Assembly (NCBI GenBank): GCA_051453625.1
Contig: JBOZIK010000001.1
Coordinates: forward strand, 200,487,218-200,542,633
Reading direction: 5' to 3'
From: Welwitschia mirabilis
Taxonomy: Eukaryota; Gnetophyta; Gnetopsida; Welwitschiales
Length of the DNA stretch: 55,416 nt
Shown piece by piece: positions 13,048 through 24,003 of this stretch. Position numbers and translations under genes: made by a program. Under the pieces are notes generated by a model. It did no database searches. It was not told where the DNA came from and was given only the letters and a program-made list of their open reading frames with translations. The first letter of the stretch is position 1. Each line of letters begins with the position of its first letter.

Positions 13048-13860
13048 NNNNNNNNNNNNNNNNNNNNNNNNNNNNNNNNNNNNNNNNNNNNNNNNNNNNN
13101 NNNNNNNNNNNNNNNNNNNNNNNNNNNNNNNNNNNNNNNNNNNNNNNNNNNNNNNNNNNNNNNNNNNNNNNNNNNNNNNNNNNNNNNNNNNNNNNNNNNN
13201 NNNNNNNNNNNNNNNNNNNNNNNNNNNNNNNNNNNNNNNNNNNNNNNNNNNNNNNNNNNNNNNNNNNNNNNNNNNNNNNNNNNNNNNNNNNNNNNNNNNN
13301 NNNNNNNNNNNNNNNNNNNNNNNNNNNNNNNNNNNNNNNNNNNNNNNNNNNNNNNNNNNNNNNNNNNNNNNNNNNNNNNNNNNNNNNNNNNNNNNNNNNN
13401 NNNNNNNNNNNNNNNNNNNNNNNNNNNNNNNNNNNNNNNNNNNNNNNNNNNNNNNNNNNNNNNNNNNNNNNNNNNNNNNNNNNNNNNNNNNNNNNNNNNN
13501 NNNNNNNNNNNNNNNNNNNNNNNNNNNNNNNNNNNNNNNNNNNNNNNNNNNNNNNNNNNNNNNNNNNNNNNNNNNNNNNNNNNNNNNNNNNNNNNNNNNN
13601 NNNNNNNNNNNNNNNNNNNNNNNNNNNNNNNNNNNNNNNNNNNNNNNNNNNNNNNNNNNNNNNNNNNNNNNNNNNNNNNNNNNNNNNNNNNNNNNNNNNN
13701 NNNNNNNNNNNNNNNNNNNNNNNNNNNNNNNNNNNNNNNNNNNNNNNNNNNNNNNNNNNNNNNNNNNNNNNNNNNNAACTAATTGGTTATATCCTAGGTA
13801 TCCATCTAGAAAATAGTAGTACTCATAGACCACCAATGTCTCTAAGATTTATTCAATAAA
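10850..13860 (-). mobile_element. Ty3/gypsy LTR-retrotransposon relic (RT, RNase H, integrase)
   Basis: Minus-strand pieces appear in the gypsy order RT, RNase H, integrase. RT has FLDGYLGYNQLV at about 13820-13777, then after a gap AYKRMPFGLCNS near 12965, and MMNIFLDMIEKFVEVF with LELVF and SKNGI at 12918-12703. The end of RNase H at 12254-12060 reads ARLIRQIPCFQEYNLEIKD, close to the usual ARLIRW..LLQEFD.EI.D. Integrase core remains at about 11420-11200 resemble the Athila-type TPYHPQTSGQVEV segment. Stops and frameshifts abound, and no LTRs were recognised. A CT microsatellite plus a 729-N gap breaks the RT palm. Confidence 0.75.
13002..13776. repeat. (CT)n microsatellite followed by 729-N gap
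   Basis: A 46-bp CT run (13002-13047) leads directly into the gap (13048-13776). On the coding strand this is a GA run inside the gypsy RT, at the place where the second RT copy near 14830-14860 has a purine-rich codon string for acidic and Lys residues. The repeat probably grew from that string. By comparison with the second copy only about 30 bp should be missing between the flanks. Confidence 0.9.
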
Positions 13861-15960
13861 ATGTAAAGGCAAACAATTCTTATAAGCCACAATACTAGTT
13901 TCCTATGGTTAATGCATATTATCTATCCTACTTTCATTTTAGTTGGAAGTAATTCATTATTTTTGTTTTCCACTATCATAATTTTAGACTTCTTAGAGAT
14001 AATTTATGTGAGGCTTGTCCATTAACTATTAGAGATCATGTAAATAATCCCGAAATCCAGTAACTCAAGGATCGACTCCATCACTTCTTCTTTCATGTGA
14101 GAGTAAAGTCCATGCATGGGGATAATTAATAGGATATCTGTATAATAAATATTCTAGTATTTGATGCTACAATGAAGCATATCATAATGAAGATCTACAT
14201 GATATGAGAACTAGTTTAAAATGTTATGATAGATGTTTTGTATATTACCCTAATAAATCATAGTCTAAACATTCTAATAAAATCACTTCCCAAACTAAAA
14301 TTTCAATAATGCATAAATTATCTAAGATTAAGTCATAAATTAGCTAAGATTAAGTAGCATAAAGAACCCTTGATTCAATAAGAGTGAGTTACTAGAATAT
14401 TAACTGTTTGACTTGCAAGGTCACTTAAGCCACTTTTTAGTTTAGGATTGAGATCTTCCTCTTGACACTCTAGTTTCCTAGGTAAAAAAATAGTATTTTT
14501 TTTTCTATTTTTCATTGTTGGTATAACTTTTGTTAGTAGTGTTATAGTTGAATAGGATTAACAAGTTTGGTGTAAATGAATGTAAAAGCTCAACATAAGC
14601 TTGACCATTAACTTGGAAAACCTTAATCCTAGGTTTTCAATATAGGTGTATACACCATTGCAATCTAGAAAGATACTTATTATGCATTCAACAAATTCCT
14701 CAATAATATGTAGGAAGAAAATCATCATGCATTGTTGGAAGGAATTTATGGCATTACAAAGGCCAAAATGCATTCTCTTATAGGTAAAACCTCCAAATAA
14801 GCATGTAAAGAAAGTTTTCTTCATCTTCGAGGGTCATAAGTAACTAGTCGTATTCTAAGTAGCCATGTAAAACATACTAATACTCATGAACCACTCACGT
14901 TTTTACGATGTAGTCAATAAAAGGTAAAGGAAAATGATTCTTATGAGTTATAGTTTTAGTTCTCTATAGTTAATGAATGTTATCCACCCTGCTTTCAGTT
15001 TAGTTAGATATACTTCATTGTTTTTGTTTTTCACTACCATAATTTTAGACCTCCTAGAGATAGTTTATGTAAGGATTCTCTATTAACTATCAAAGATCAT
15101 GTAGATAATCCTAAAATCTAATAACTTAAGGGCTAATTCCGTCACTTCCTTGTTTGTGTAAGAGTCAAAACTATGTATTTGGTAATCAATAGGCTATTCA
15201 CAATCTAGGATATAATGATAAGATTAAGCATATTTCAAGGAATATCCACATGATATAAGAATTATTTTATAATAATGTAAAAAATTTTTTGTGTATTACC
15301 TCAACAGATCATGTAACAGATATTCTAACAAAATAAATTAACAAAATAAATTTGCAACAGTTTGTAAATTATCTAAGATTAAGTAGCATAAAGACCCTTT
15401 AATTCAGTGAGAGTAAGTGAGCTAGGAGATTAATTGTTTGACTTGTGAGGCCACTTAACCACTTTTTAGCATAGGATTGAGGTTGTCTTCCACACACTCT
15501 AGTTCCTCAAGCTAAACAAATTTTTTTTTATTTGTTATTATCAATATGTTGGTTGGATTCTTTTTTTAATTATAGTTATAACCTTTTAAACTTTAGGATT
15601 GGGGGGTTAAAGATTTTTGTCCTTTGACATTTAACTTTAGTTAGTAATGTAGATTCTCCTCTAGGAACTCTAGTTTCCCAGGAAAAAAAAATCTTTTGTT
15701 TTTCTTTGTTATTATTAGTATCTCAATTGTATTATTTATTCATTGTAATCATGACTTTTTAATCTTTAGGATGGGGTATTGAAGATTAATATTCTATGGC
15801 ATTTAGCTTTCGTTAGTAATGTTATAGTTAAATGAAGTTAAGAAGTTTGGTATCAATGAATGTAAGCTCAACCATGTGCTATAACATAAGCTTAACCATT
15901 AATTAAAAATTGCCTAATTCTAGTTTTTAAATACAGATGCATACACCACTGTAATCATGA
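13861..15960 (-). mobile_element. Second, diverged copy of the gypsy RT block
   Basis: The open frame at 14824-14558 (minus) reads KKTFFTCLFGG and YKRMHFGLCNA, then EEFVE: the same RT palm as in the left copy. Upstream on the minus strand, 14960-14830 gives HEY.YVLHGYLEY, the decayed FLDGYSGYNQ motif. Nucleotide flanks at 13840-14460 and 14895-15490 align in the same direction with an offset of about 1,060 bp. Further blocks at 14530-14665 and 15812-15957 also match, at a larger offset of about 1,290 bp because the right copy has extra sequence. Within that extra part, segments near 15580 and 15760 are themselves similar. It is dead sequence. Confidence 0.65.
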
Positions 15961-16319
15961 TAGCTGATTTCATGTTGCCTCTATTATATAACATACATAA
16001 AGACTCATTCTTGTTTTTGGCACTTTGTGTGTTATTCTATTTTCTTTGGACTTCACTATTGTAAGATAACTTAATATAGTAGTAGCTAACCTCTTTCTCT
16101 TACATGCACTTTATTAAGAAATTAAGATTTTGACATGTCAATGACTTAGTTCTCAAGAGGTTGTTTAGTTTGTTTATGCTACTTTTATTTTATTTGGTAA
16201 GACTTTAGACCATGAAAGGCGTCAATTCCATGTGTTCATTTATATTATGTGATCTTAATTTTGGCCGAGAGGTCATCCCCAGCCACTGAATTGTCTGGGA
16301 TGGCGTTACGCTATTTTTT
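15961..16319. other. Unassigned stretch
   Basis: No gene or clear repeat is seen. A slightly GC-richer patch sits at about 16260-16310. Confidence 0.4.
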
Positions 16320-16673
16320 TTAAATTAAAATAATATGATTTTTTTTAAAGAAATGAAGGCGAGGGGGCCACACGTACTGTACTAGATTATACTGAAAGAA
16401 TCCAAACACCACACCTTTTCTTATCATCGTGCAGTTTTTTTCAACAAACCCAATTCCTAAACACCGAACTGAATCATCTTTGGCATCTGTGCATAAATAT
16501 TCCTTCCCCGCTTTCTGTTTTTCCAGGAGAGGTAGTGGGTAGATTCGCAAGCTGTGAAGGATTCTGCAGATGAACGCTTGGTGGTCTGCCAATGGTGGAA
16601 GCTTTACTGTTCTCTTGTTTTTCTTACATGCATTTCTACTATCAGCTAAAATTTCCTTGGAAAATTTTAGCAA
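16320..16673 (-). CDS. Unrecognised open frame, 117 aa, doubtful
   Basis: This is the longest gap-free open frame outside known elements in the left half of the window. The peptide is basic with scattered Cys and shows no motif I recognise. It has no signal peptide and no membrane segment. GC is a little higher than in the neighbours, and the opposite strand has a pyrimidine tract ending in AG near 16536, so an exon on either strand is conceivable. It may equally be chance. No promoter or partner exon is visible, and the sequence runs into a gap at 16713. Confidence 0.2.
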   Translation of the reverse strand: MLKFSKEILADSRNACKKNKRTVKLPPLADHQAFICRILHSLRIYPLPLLEKQKAGKEYLCTDAKDDSVRCLGIGFVEKNCTMIRKGVVFGFFQYNLVQYVWPPRLHFFKKNHIILI

Positions 16674-16712
16674 GAATAAGCATTGACTTTGGTCAATGGT
16701 TAATGTTTAAAC

Positions 16713-17232
16713 NNNNNNNNNNNNNNNNNNNNNNNNNNNNNNNNNNNNNNNNNNNNNNNNNNNNNNNNNNNNNNNNNNNNNNNNNNNNNNNNNNNNNNNN
16801 NNNNNNNNNNNNNNNNNNNNNNNNNNNNNNNNNNNNNNNNNNNNNNNNNNNNNNNNNNNNNNNNNNNNNNNNNNNNNNNNNNNNNNNNNNNNNNNNNNNN
16901 NNNNNNNNNNNNNNNNNNNNNNNNNNNNNNNNNNNNNNNNNNNNNNNNNNNNNNNNNNNNNNNNNNNNNNNNNNNNNNNNNNNNNNNNNNNNNNNNNNNN
17001 NNNNNNNNNNNNNNNNNNNNNNNNNNNNNNNNNNNNNNNNNNNNNNNNNNNNNNNNNNNNNNNNNNNNNNNNNNNNNNNNNNNNNNNNNNNNNNNNNNNN
17101 NNNNNNNNNNNNNNNNNNNNNNNNNNNNNNNNNNNNNNNNNNNNNNNNNNNNNNNNNNNNNNNNNNNNNNNNNNNNNNNNNNNNNNNNNNNNNNNNNNNN
17201 NNNNNNNNNNNNNNNNNNNNNNNNNNNNNNNN
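16713..17232. other. Assembly gap, 520 N
   Basis: A run of 520 N between unassigned sequence and the fold-back element. No ruler copy is available. Confidence 0.98.
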
Positions 17233-17310
17233 AACCTAATTTTATGGGGCCATTTTCACCCTTTAAAAAGGGCCAACACATAATCAAAACACAATCAAAA
17301 CACGGAAAAC

Positions 17311-17743
17311 ATTGATAAATCTCGGCTAAATTATAGATATATAATTATAATATATATCTAAGCTAGTGGGCAAATATCTTAAATATCATAAATGTAAATA
17401 AAAGAATAGTGCATTTATGAGGGAGTTACAATGTGCTTTATTTAGGATGGATTTCAAATGTATCTCAGAGGAAGTTATAATATATCTAGAAAGAAGTTAC
17501 ACTAGCTTAGATATATATAATACATATATATATATATATATATATATAAGTTAGCTGAGATTTATCAAATTTTTTCCCCTTTCGGACGAGACTACAAGCA
17601 TTAAGGCAAATATAAGCGGTCAACGTTTAGGCAAATATATTTGCCTTAATACTTGTAGCCTCATCCGAAAGGCGAAAAAATTTGATAAATCTCGGCCAAC
17701 TTTTATATATATATGTATTATATATCTAAGCTAGTTACTTTTA
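17311..17743. repeat. Nested fold-back (palindromic) element
   Basis: A unit of about 55-60 bp that begins TTGATAAATCTCGGC and ends with ATCTAAGCTAGT occurs three times: direct at about 17311-17367, inverted at about 17502-17562, and direct at about 17680-17742. Between the second and third copies lies a long hairpin. The arm at about 17563-17610 pairs with 17634-17681 with about four mismatches in 47 positions, around a loop of some 22 bp. Together 17499-17743 forms a near-perfect palindrome of about 245 bp with TA-rich sections in both arms. It carries no coding sequence. The structure fits a fold-back or MITE-type element, or a hairpin RNA source. Terminal repeats and a target duplication were not resolved. 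Confidence 0.75.
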
Positions 17744-17811
17744 ACATGTAAACCTTTAACTTTTTAATAGGCTAAATGTACTATAATTTTACTTAAGATT
17801 CTTGAAATTTT

Positions 17812-18030
17812 TTCAGTGCCTTACTCACGTCGCTGCGGGTACCCTATAGTCACATGCCCCCTGAAGCTGCATGACCCCCTCTTAAATTAACCTGTGATGA
17901 GATCGGTAGGTGGGCCATTATACGTAACTGACTCCCTTTTCTAGCGACCCATTCATTACATTATTGGAGCCTTGACCCACTCGGTCATCCACAGGAGGCG
18001 ATCTACGTATCTTACCCTGCGCAATGGTAG
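17812..18030. other. GC-richer block of unknown origin
   Basis: About 220 bp stand out from the AT-rich surroundings, with several CG dinucleotides and C-runs. No reading frame or RNA fold is convincing. A transferred organelle fragment would explain the composition, but I cannot identify a gene in it. Confidence 0.35.
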
Positions 18031-18559
18031 CAATGGTTTAAGTTGATATATTTTGATGTTTTGAACTTGTTCTATCACTATTATGACTTTCCAAGCCTTT
18101 TGAATCTCATAAAATATTATTTAGATTATTTTGAGGAAGGATGTTGGATCTTAAGAAACATTTTATTGCTATTAGAAGAATTAAATTTACAACATCAAAA
18201 GGCAAAAAGTAGCTAATAAATAACAAGCAACTAAACTACAGAAACACAAACGAAAAAGCACTATGAAAGGAAAAACTAAAGTGATGTAGAACTATGCTAG
18301 TTGTAATTTGGAGGAAACTGAGGCATGAGTAAATGCATCAAAGAGTCCACTTGTAATCTCTTCTTCACTACGTGGGCATAAGCATGAAAAGATGCTTGTA
18401 GCGAAAAAAAAAAAGCATTTTTCTTATAATCTAAGAAAAGGAAAGTGGAGACATTTGGTTTTTTGAAGTGTAAACCACATCTCCTTTTTCATATGAAATA
18501 AAAAATGCATGGTCTGATGACATTCCATAGCAAAAGCTAATCTTAGCCTAAATTCCAAT
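18031..18559. other. Unassigned stretch
   Basis: AT-rich, with an A-run near 18405. It may be the 3' part of the LINE relic on its right, as that relic is read on the minus strand. No motif supports a firm call. Confidence 0.35.
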
Positions 18560-19800
18560 TGCTTCCTAAAAGAATGATGTCAAATCCATGTGGATATGTT
18601 AAAGAACAAAATAAATCCAATTCCATGTATTTCTAGCAAATGAATAATAAACAAAAACATGCAGAAAATCATCCTCTTGATTATAAACTAGACAACGAGG
18701 ATCTAAGACCCCCAAATGTTATAAGTGATTGCCAATGGGAAGACCTTGAAAAATTAGGTACTAAAGAAAGTGCTTGATCGTAAGAAGAGATAGAAACTTC
18801 CAAATTATTCTTAAATTAGAACCAAAGAGAGGATGCATGTTCCATGCGTATGGTTACAAATAGCTCATACATTGGTGGCATTTAGTAAAAAGTGTAGGCT
18901 TTGGTTGAGGAACACAAAAGAATAAGTGTGTGATCTACCCATTATAGATCTTCTATATGTAGAGAGATATTATCTGAGATATGACATGCATGAAACGAAA
19001 AAACTTTGAATTTTAATGGAAGCTGGTTGAAGTCTATCAGGATTTCCATAAGTATATTAAAAATCGAATAAGATGATCTAATCATTTTCTTCTTGTAAAT
19101 TTTATAAATAAGTAAATCCTTAATTAAGCTATCTTGTAGCTAACTTAGGATTTATAATTACTAAATAATAAGAAGAAAGAGGTAACCATTAAGGAATGAT
19201 ATATTGAAGTAAAATTGTAGGAATTTTCATAAGTTTTTAAGGGAAAAAGAATAAATCCTTTTCCAATCCTATTAAACACTTTTAAAAACATTTGCATCTT
19301 GAATGCTAATCTCAAATGTGACAAAAAAAAACCAATTAATTAGATGAACATTCTTACATATTTGGTAGTTCTTAGGAAATGAATTCTTAAGTCTGAAAAA
19401 ACAATAATGCAGAAACTAGGGAACTAGAAACAAAGGTTTGAAGTACCTATTTAGCAACTCAACTAACTCCTTAACAATATAAATTGATGAAACCTAAATT
19501 GTCCTTTTCTTTAAGCATGGTCATAGTATCTCAAGAAACTCTGTGATAACCCTTTTTTTAATCTTCTTCATAAGACCACATAAAGCTTCAAAGAAATTTT
19601 TCAAGTTTAGAGTAAGTAGCTTATGAAGGAGTCCAACAAGAAGAATAATAAACATGGGTAGATGAAATAATAGATTTTTAAAGTAATAGTAACCTATAAG
19701 AAAAAGGCATTTTGCCCTCTCCTTTTTCACTTTCTTTGGAATTTTTTACAATATCCAATCCCATAGCTTATGAGATGAACTTTTAAAGGAGAAAGGGACA
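18560..19800 (-). mobile_element. LINE 3' relic with zf-RVT domain
   Basis: At about 18740-18590 the minus strand reads HLGVLDPRCLVYNQEDDF, then HVFVYYSFARNTWNW. This is the zf-RVT domain found at the C-terminus of plant LINE ORF2, with two of its metal-binding Cys changed to Tyr. Upstream on that strand the open frame at 19730-19521 has the pattern of the linker before zf-RVT (YYYFKNLLFHLP). No RT core is visible before the next LINE tail begins at 19838, so that LINE may have inserted into or truncated this one. Confidence 0.55.
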
Positions 19801-19837
19801 CCTAAAATTTTTATAATTCTGCTTCCTATAAATTTTT

Positions 19838-22800
19838 TTTTTTGAATGAAATTTAATAGATTTTCATTGCTGGAATACTAAAAGTACAACTCTTACAAAA
19901 ACATAGGAAATAAAATCAATAGGCTGCTTTCAGCATATGCCAAGACTGAACAACAGATGTAATCAAACGAGGACCTGGGATGCAACTCCCCTCAGCTAAC
20001 CTAAGAAGATAAAGTTATATTTCAAAATTTCTTCAGACTTGTTCTTCAAGTTGCAAATACAACCTCTGTGTGGAGAACCAGAGGACCATCTAAAGAGCTA
20101 ACCATCTGAAACAAAGTAGGAAAAACAATGCGCTGGATCTGGGATGGATTCAAAGCCATCCTAGTTCAGGCCCAGAATATGCATATAGCAGCAAAACAGA
20201 AATCTTAAAACTAGAAATTTATGGGATAGGCTGCTCATTAGATTTAGGGAGTATGTTGTTGGGATACTCTGCACAAATTCCCCTCTGCAAAAAAGAGACA
20301 GAATTGATGCAATAGGGGACTTCAAACCAGATTTAATGCATACCCTAGCGCTTCAGACGCATTACTTGCCTTTCCCATGATTCCCTGAGTAGAGAGGAAC
20401 TCTATGATAAAATTGAGGAGCAAGGGACCCGAGAACAGAAAACGTGCTATTCAACAAAAATCCTCTCCTCAGATGACTTAGAAAAATTCCAAATTTCTAC
20501 TAGAAGTGTAATCTAGAATGCTCAGGTAGGTTCTCTGTGGGAGAAATAAAGGAGCAGGGGATCCACAGGAGGATTGGAGATCAATCTCTAGTGTTGGCCA
20601 GCAAGCCTGAAATAGGGGATCCTACTATTAACGCAGACAAAAGCACTGCCAAGACGATTATCTTGAAAAAATTAGGAAAAAGGTCTAAACCTGAGGACAA
20701 CAAAATCTCATAGAGAATCATCCTAAGGACAACTGAATTCTTAAACTTCAAAAACATCAGAAACAGAGTGTGAACTGCACAATAATCCAGACTGCTACTA
20801 CACAGTAAGAAACACCTTATCTTTTCCATAAGATTGCAAACCGCCTAATTTAAACATTAGGATTTCTTCTTAGAAATTGAGGGGACATGCCAATAATCTG
20901 GCACCATGAACGATTTTTTTGAGAGTCTTTTAGCTTTCGAATAGAAGAGAGTTTGAATATAAGTTGTAACTTGATTTCTTTGATGATTTGCAAGACTTTA
21001 AAGTCTTTTAACTTGACAATTTAGCATCTCTACCTTGCCAAACATGATAAATACAAGCAAAAAAAAAGGTGATAGATATAAGCAAAAAAAAAGGAATTTA
21101 GTGATGTTATGTTAGGAGGACTTTGACCTAAATCTTTACTTAATCTAGTTAAGCAAATCATTCCAGGAGTCTGCTAGGAGGTGGAGATGAATAAGGTTCA
21201 TTGTAGACAGGAGAAGGAGGGCACATGGAGGGCATTTGAAAAGTAGATGGTTTCTTGATTCTTCAACCAAACCACATAAAGCACAGATAGGGTCAGTCTG
21301 GGTCCCTATCTTAATAAGCTTATCTTTGGTAAACAATCTATTATTGTAGTCTAACCACAAGATAAAGGAGTATTTTGGAACAACAAAGTAATTCTAGACT
21401 ATAGAATACCAATATACCTTTGGGTCTTAACCACCTAAATGATAATAAACTAATGAAGTGAAGAAAGGGGTTCCAACTGCTTTCCAAACCATCAAATCAA
21501 TAATGACCTGCACACATCCACCTAAAAGGTATCTGAATTTCAAAATTTTTTTGATGATCCACGAAGTATTATGCTTTATCTGGTACTGCTAAACATTTAT
21601 TTCTTTAAAATAATACTCATTACACCATTTAACCTATAGAGTATCATTCTTGAGCGCTAAATCCCAGAGTTGGATAAACACCAAGGCTTTATTCATCAGG
21701 ATGGAATCTATTAAACCCAAACCCCTTACTTTCTTTGGTTTCACCAATATTTGCCATGCAATAGGTGCTTTTTCTGGAGTGATTTGAATTCCTTATCTAA
21801 AGAAATCTTCTGCAAAGAGAATTAATTTCATGAAGTACCTTGTTTGGAAGGATGAAAACCCTGCACCAGAAGGAGGATAATGACTGGAGCACTGCCTTAA
21901 CTAAAACAAGTCTACCCACATAAGATAAGAACTTTGAAGTCCATAATTTAGTTTTCTTAGTTACCCTAAGAATAAGAGAGAGAATGTCTACAATACAAAG
22001 TTTTTTTTAGTTAAGAGGCACTCCAAGGTATTTAATCAAAAGAATACCTTCTGAAAATCCTAGAAAATGGAGGAATCTATCCTTTTGTCCTTGGGATAAT
22101 CCTCCAAAGAAAGCTTGACTCTTAGAGAGATTTGACTCAAGTCCAAATACCTCCATGAAATGGTCTAAGGCTTGTTTCATAGAGTGGATGGAACTATCAT
22201 CTCCTTTGCAGAAAACAAAAAGATCATCAGCTAACTCAGGTGAGTAATTTGAAGCTTATTACATTTAGGATGAAAGTGGAAATGGGGATTCTCAGCCAAC
22301 TTCTTAAAACTCTTGGAGAAGTATTCCATAATAAGAGAGAAGGGGTAAGGGGATAAAGGATCGCCTTGCCTAAGGCCCCTCTTTCCCAAGAAATAACCAA
22401 CCAGCCCCCCATTGATAAGGATTAAATAGAAAGGGGTGGAAACACAAGTTGTTATCCACTTAATCAGTTTAAATGGGAAACCTAGGCCTTTCATTAGGTT
22501 GAATAAAAAGGGCCAAGAGACCGAATCATAATCTTTCTTAAGGTCCATCTTGAGGGCACATCTTGGGCTAATCCTTTTCCTGATATAGTATTGGACAAGC
22601 TCTTACACTAAAAGAATGTTATGGATAATACTTCTATGGGGGATGAAGGCCCCTTGATTATCTTCTACAATATCATCAATAACTCTTTTTAGCCTTTGAG
22701 CTATTATAACAGAAATAGCTTTGTAAATTACATTAAAGTAAGCAATTGGGCTGTAGTCCACGGCCATGTTGGGGCAATTTGATTTAGGGATCAGAATAAT

Positions 22801-23340
22801 GGTTGTGGAATTGATGCTTTTTGGCATTCTAAAATCACAGAACAATTTTTTTCTAGCTTTACAGACATCTTCTCCAATGATATTCTAAGAGGATTTAAAA
22901 AATTTTGCTGAAAAGCCATAAGGCCTTGGTGCTTTGTCATTACCAAACGAGGAAAAAGCATTTCTAATCTCTTCGGTTGAAATCAGCCTGCACAAGTCTA
23001 GACAATGATGTTCTGAAATTAAAGGACTAGCAGACAGGATTGAATGATCTAGGTTAGAGACTCTTACCTCATTACTTAGTAGACCCTAAAAATAGGAGGT
23101 GATATTTTGATGGATCTCCTCTTAATGATCTAGTAAGGTGCCATTAGCATCATAGAGAGCGCCGATCGTAGAAAGATGACTCCTTTGCTTGAGGCAAGCA
23201 CGAAAATATGCTGAATTAAGATCTCCCTCAGAGGCCTATCTAGTTTTAGCTCTTTGTTTGAGCTTCTTATAAAATTTGCTAAGACTAATTTAGAAGGTAC
23301 TAGTAATTACCACTTGCCACATAAAGTGAAGAATTTTGCT
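19838..23340 (-). mobile_element. LINE (L1-type) ORF2 3' part with probable poly-A tail
   Basis: The minus strand gives a good LINE ORF2 from the pre-RT linker to the tail. In order: SLSKFYKKLKQ near 23270; NDKAPRPYGFSAKFFK near 22910 (decayed KAPGPDGF); IILIPKSN and RLKRVIDDIVEDNQGAFIP at 22845-22603; KRGLRQGDPLSPYPFSLIM and the RT palm at 22548-22231; LADDLFVFCKGDD just after; KYLGVPLN near 22015; and a zf-RVT finger (CALCG...HLLFKC) at 21360-21145. The 3' end is probably a T-run at about 19833-19843 (A-tail on the minus strand). The endonuclease is absent, so the copy is 5'-truncated. It is the best-preserved LINE in the window but has stops and a frameshift at the RT active site. Confidence 0.8.
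21045..21094. repeat. 25-bp tandem duplication
   Basis: Two adjacent 25-bp units, each TGATA followed by a short variable part and AAGC plus an A-run, lie downstream of the zf-RVT finger of the LINE. They look like a small slippage duplication. Confidence 0.75.
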
Positions 23341-23439
23341 AATTAATTTCACCTCCTAAGAAATGGAAATACTATTGAATACAAATGAAAAGCGGAGTAA
23401 TAGACCATCATAAAAAAGAATCATTACCAAAATGCAAAT

Positions 23440-23560
23440 TAAACAATTGTTTCAGGTCCCATGGGAAGAGTGACATGTCGAGTTTGTGACTAGAATGTTG
23501 TTGAAGACAATTCTCATGTCTTTCTTAAATATCATTCTTATATAACATATTAAAGAAATT
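23440..23560 (+). mobile_element. Plus-strand LINE zf-RVT scrap
   Basis: On the + strand this reads CRVCD, a stop, then NVVEDNSHVFLKYHSY. This is the C-X2-C ... H-X3-4-C/Y pattern of the plant LINE zf-RVT finger, opposite in sense to the large LINE on its left. It lies about 200-300 bp upstream of the inferred NUP93 transcription start. Confidence 0.45.
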
Positions 23561-23760
23561 CAACATCAAAATCTATAAATTGGTTAATTTATTTCAAATT
23601 TTACTAAAAAAATTCAAGTAATTTATAGATGAATTCTTTTAAATTTATGCCATATACATTTGTTCTGTCTAATAGATTTTTAAGAACACAACAAAAAAGT
23701 CGAGTTTAATTTCAAACATACCTTTTTAATATTCAAAAGCATTGCGTCGAAGATTTAAAA

Positions 23761-23901
23761 AAGGGCCCCCTCATATTTCCGCCGTTTTGCTTCCCTCGTC
23801 ATTTCCCGTTCCTTGCGCTTTTCTTTGGTTTCGTTACAGCACGGAAAGGCTCTGCAACAGTGGTGGTTCAAGTTTTGGTTGAAGGTTTAGAATTGGAGAG
23901 C
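23761..23901 (+). promoter_or_regulatory. Probable NUP93 core promoter and 5' UTR
   Basis: Directly before the start codon the sequence changes from AT-rich to pyrimidine-rich with clustered CG dinucleotides, which are rare in the neighbourhood. A GGGCCC element lies at 23763-23768; such sites are common in promoters of plant housekeeping genes. No TATA box is evident. The transcription start is not fixed by sequence alone. Confidence 0.5.
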
Positions 23902-24003
23902 ATGTTTGCGCAAGGGGACATGGCGAGCTGGACGCATCTACTTCACGATTCCACGAGGCTACTGCAGCAGGCTAACACTTCTACTCAATTTCCTCCCATA
24001 CAG
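23902..24003 (+). CDS. NUP93: NUP93 exon 1 (34 codons)
   Basis: Runs from ATG to CAG, followed by the donor GTCACT. Reading through hits a stop within three codons, so splicing is required. The donor lacks the usual purine at position +3 and is weak. Intron 1 is 105 bp (24004-24108), phase 0. Confidence 0.9.
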
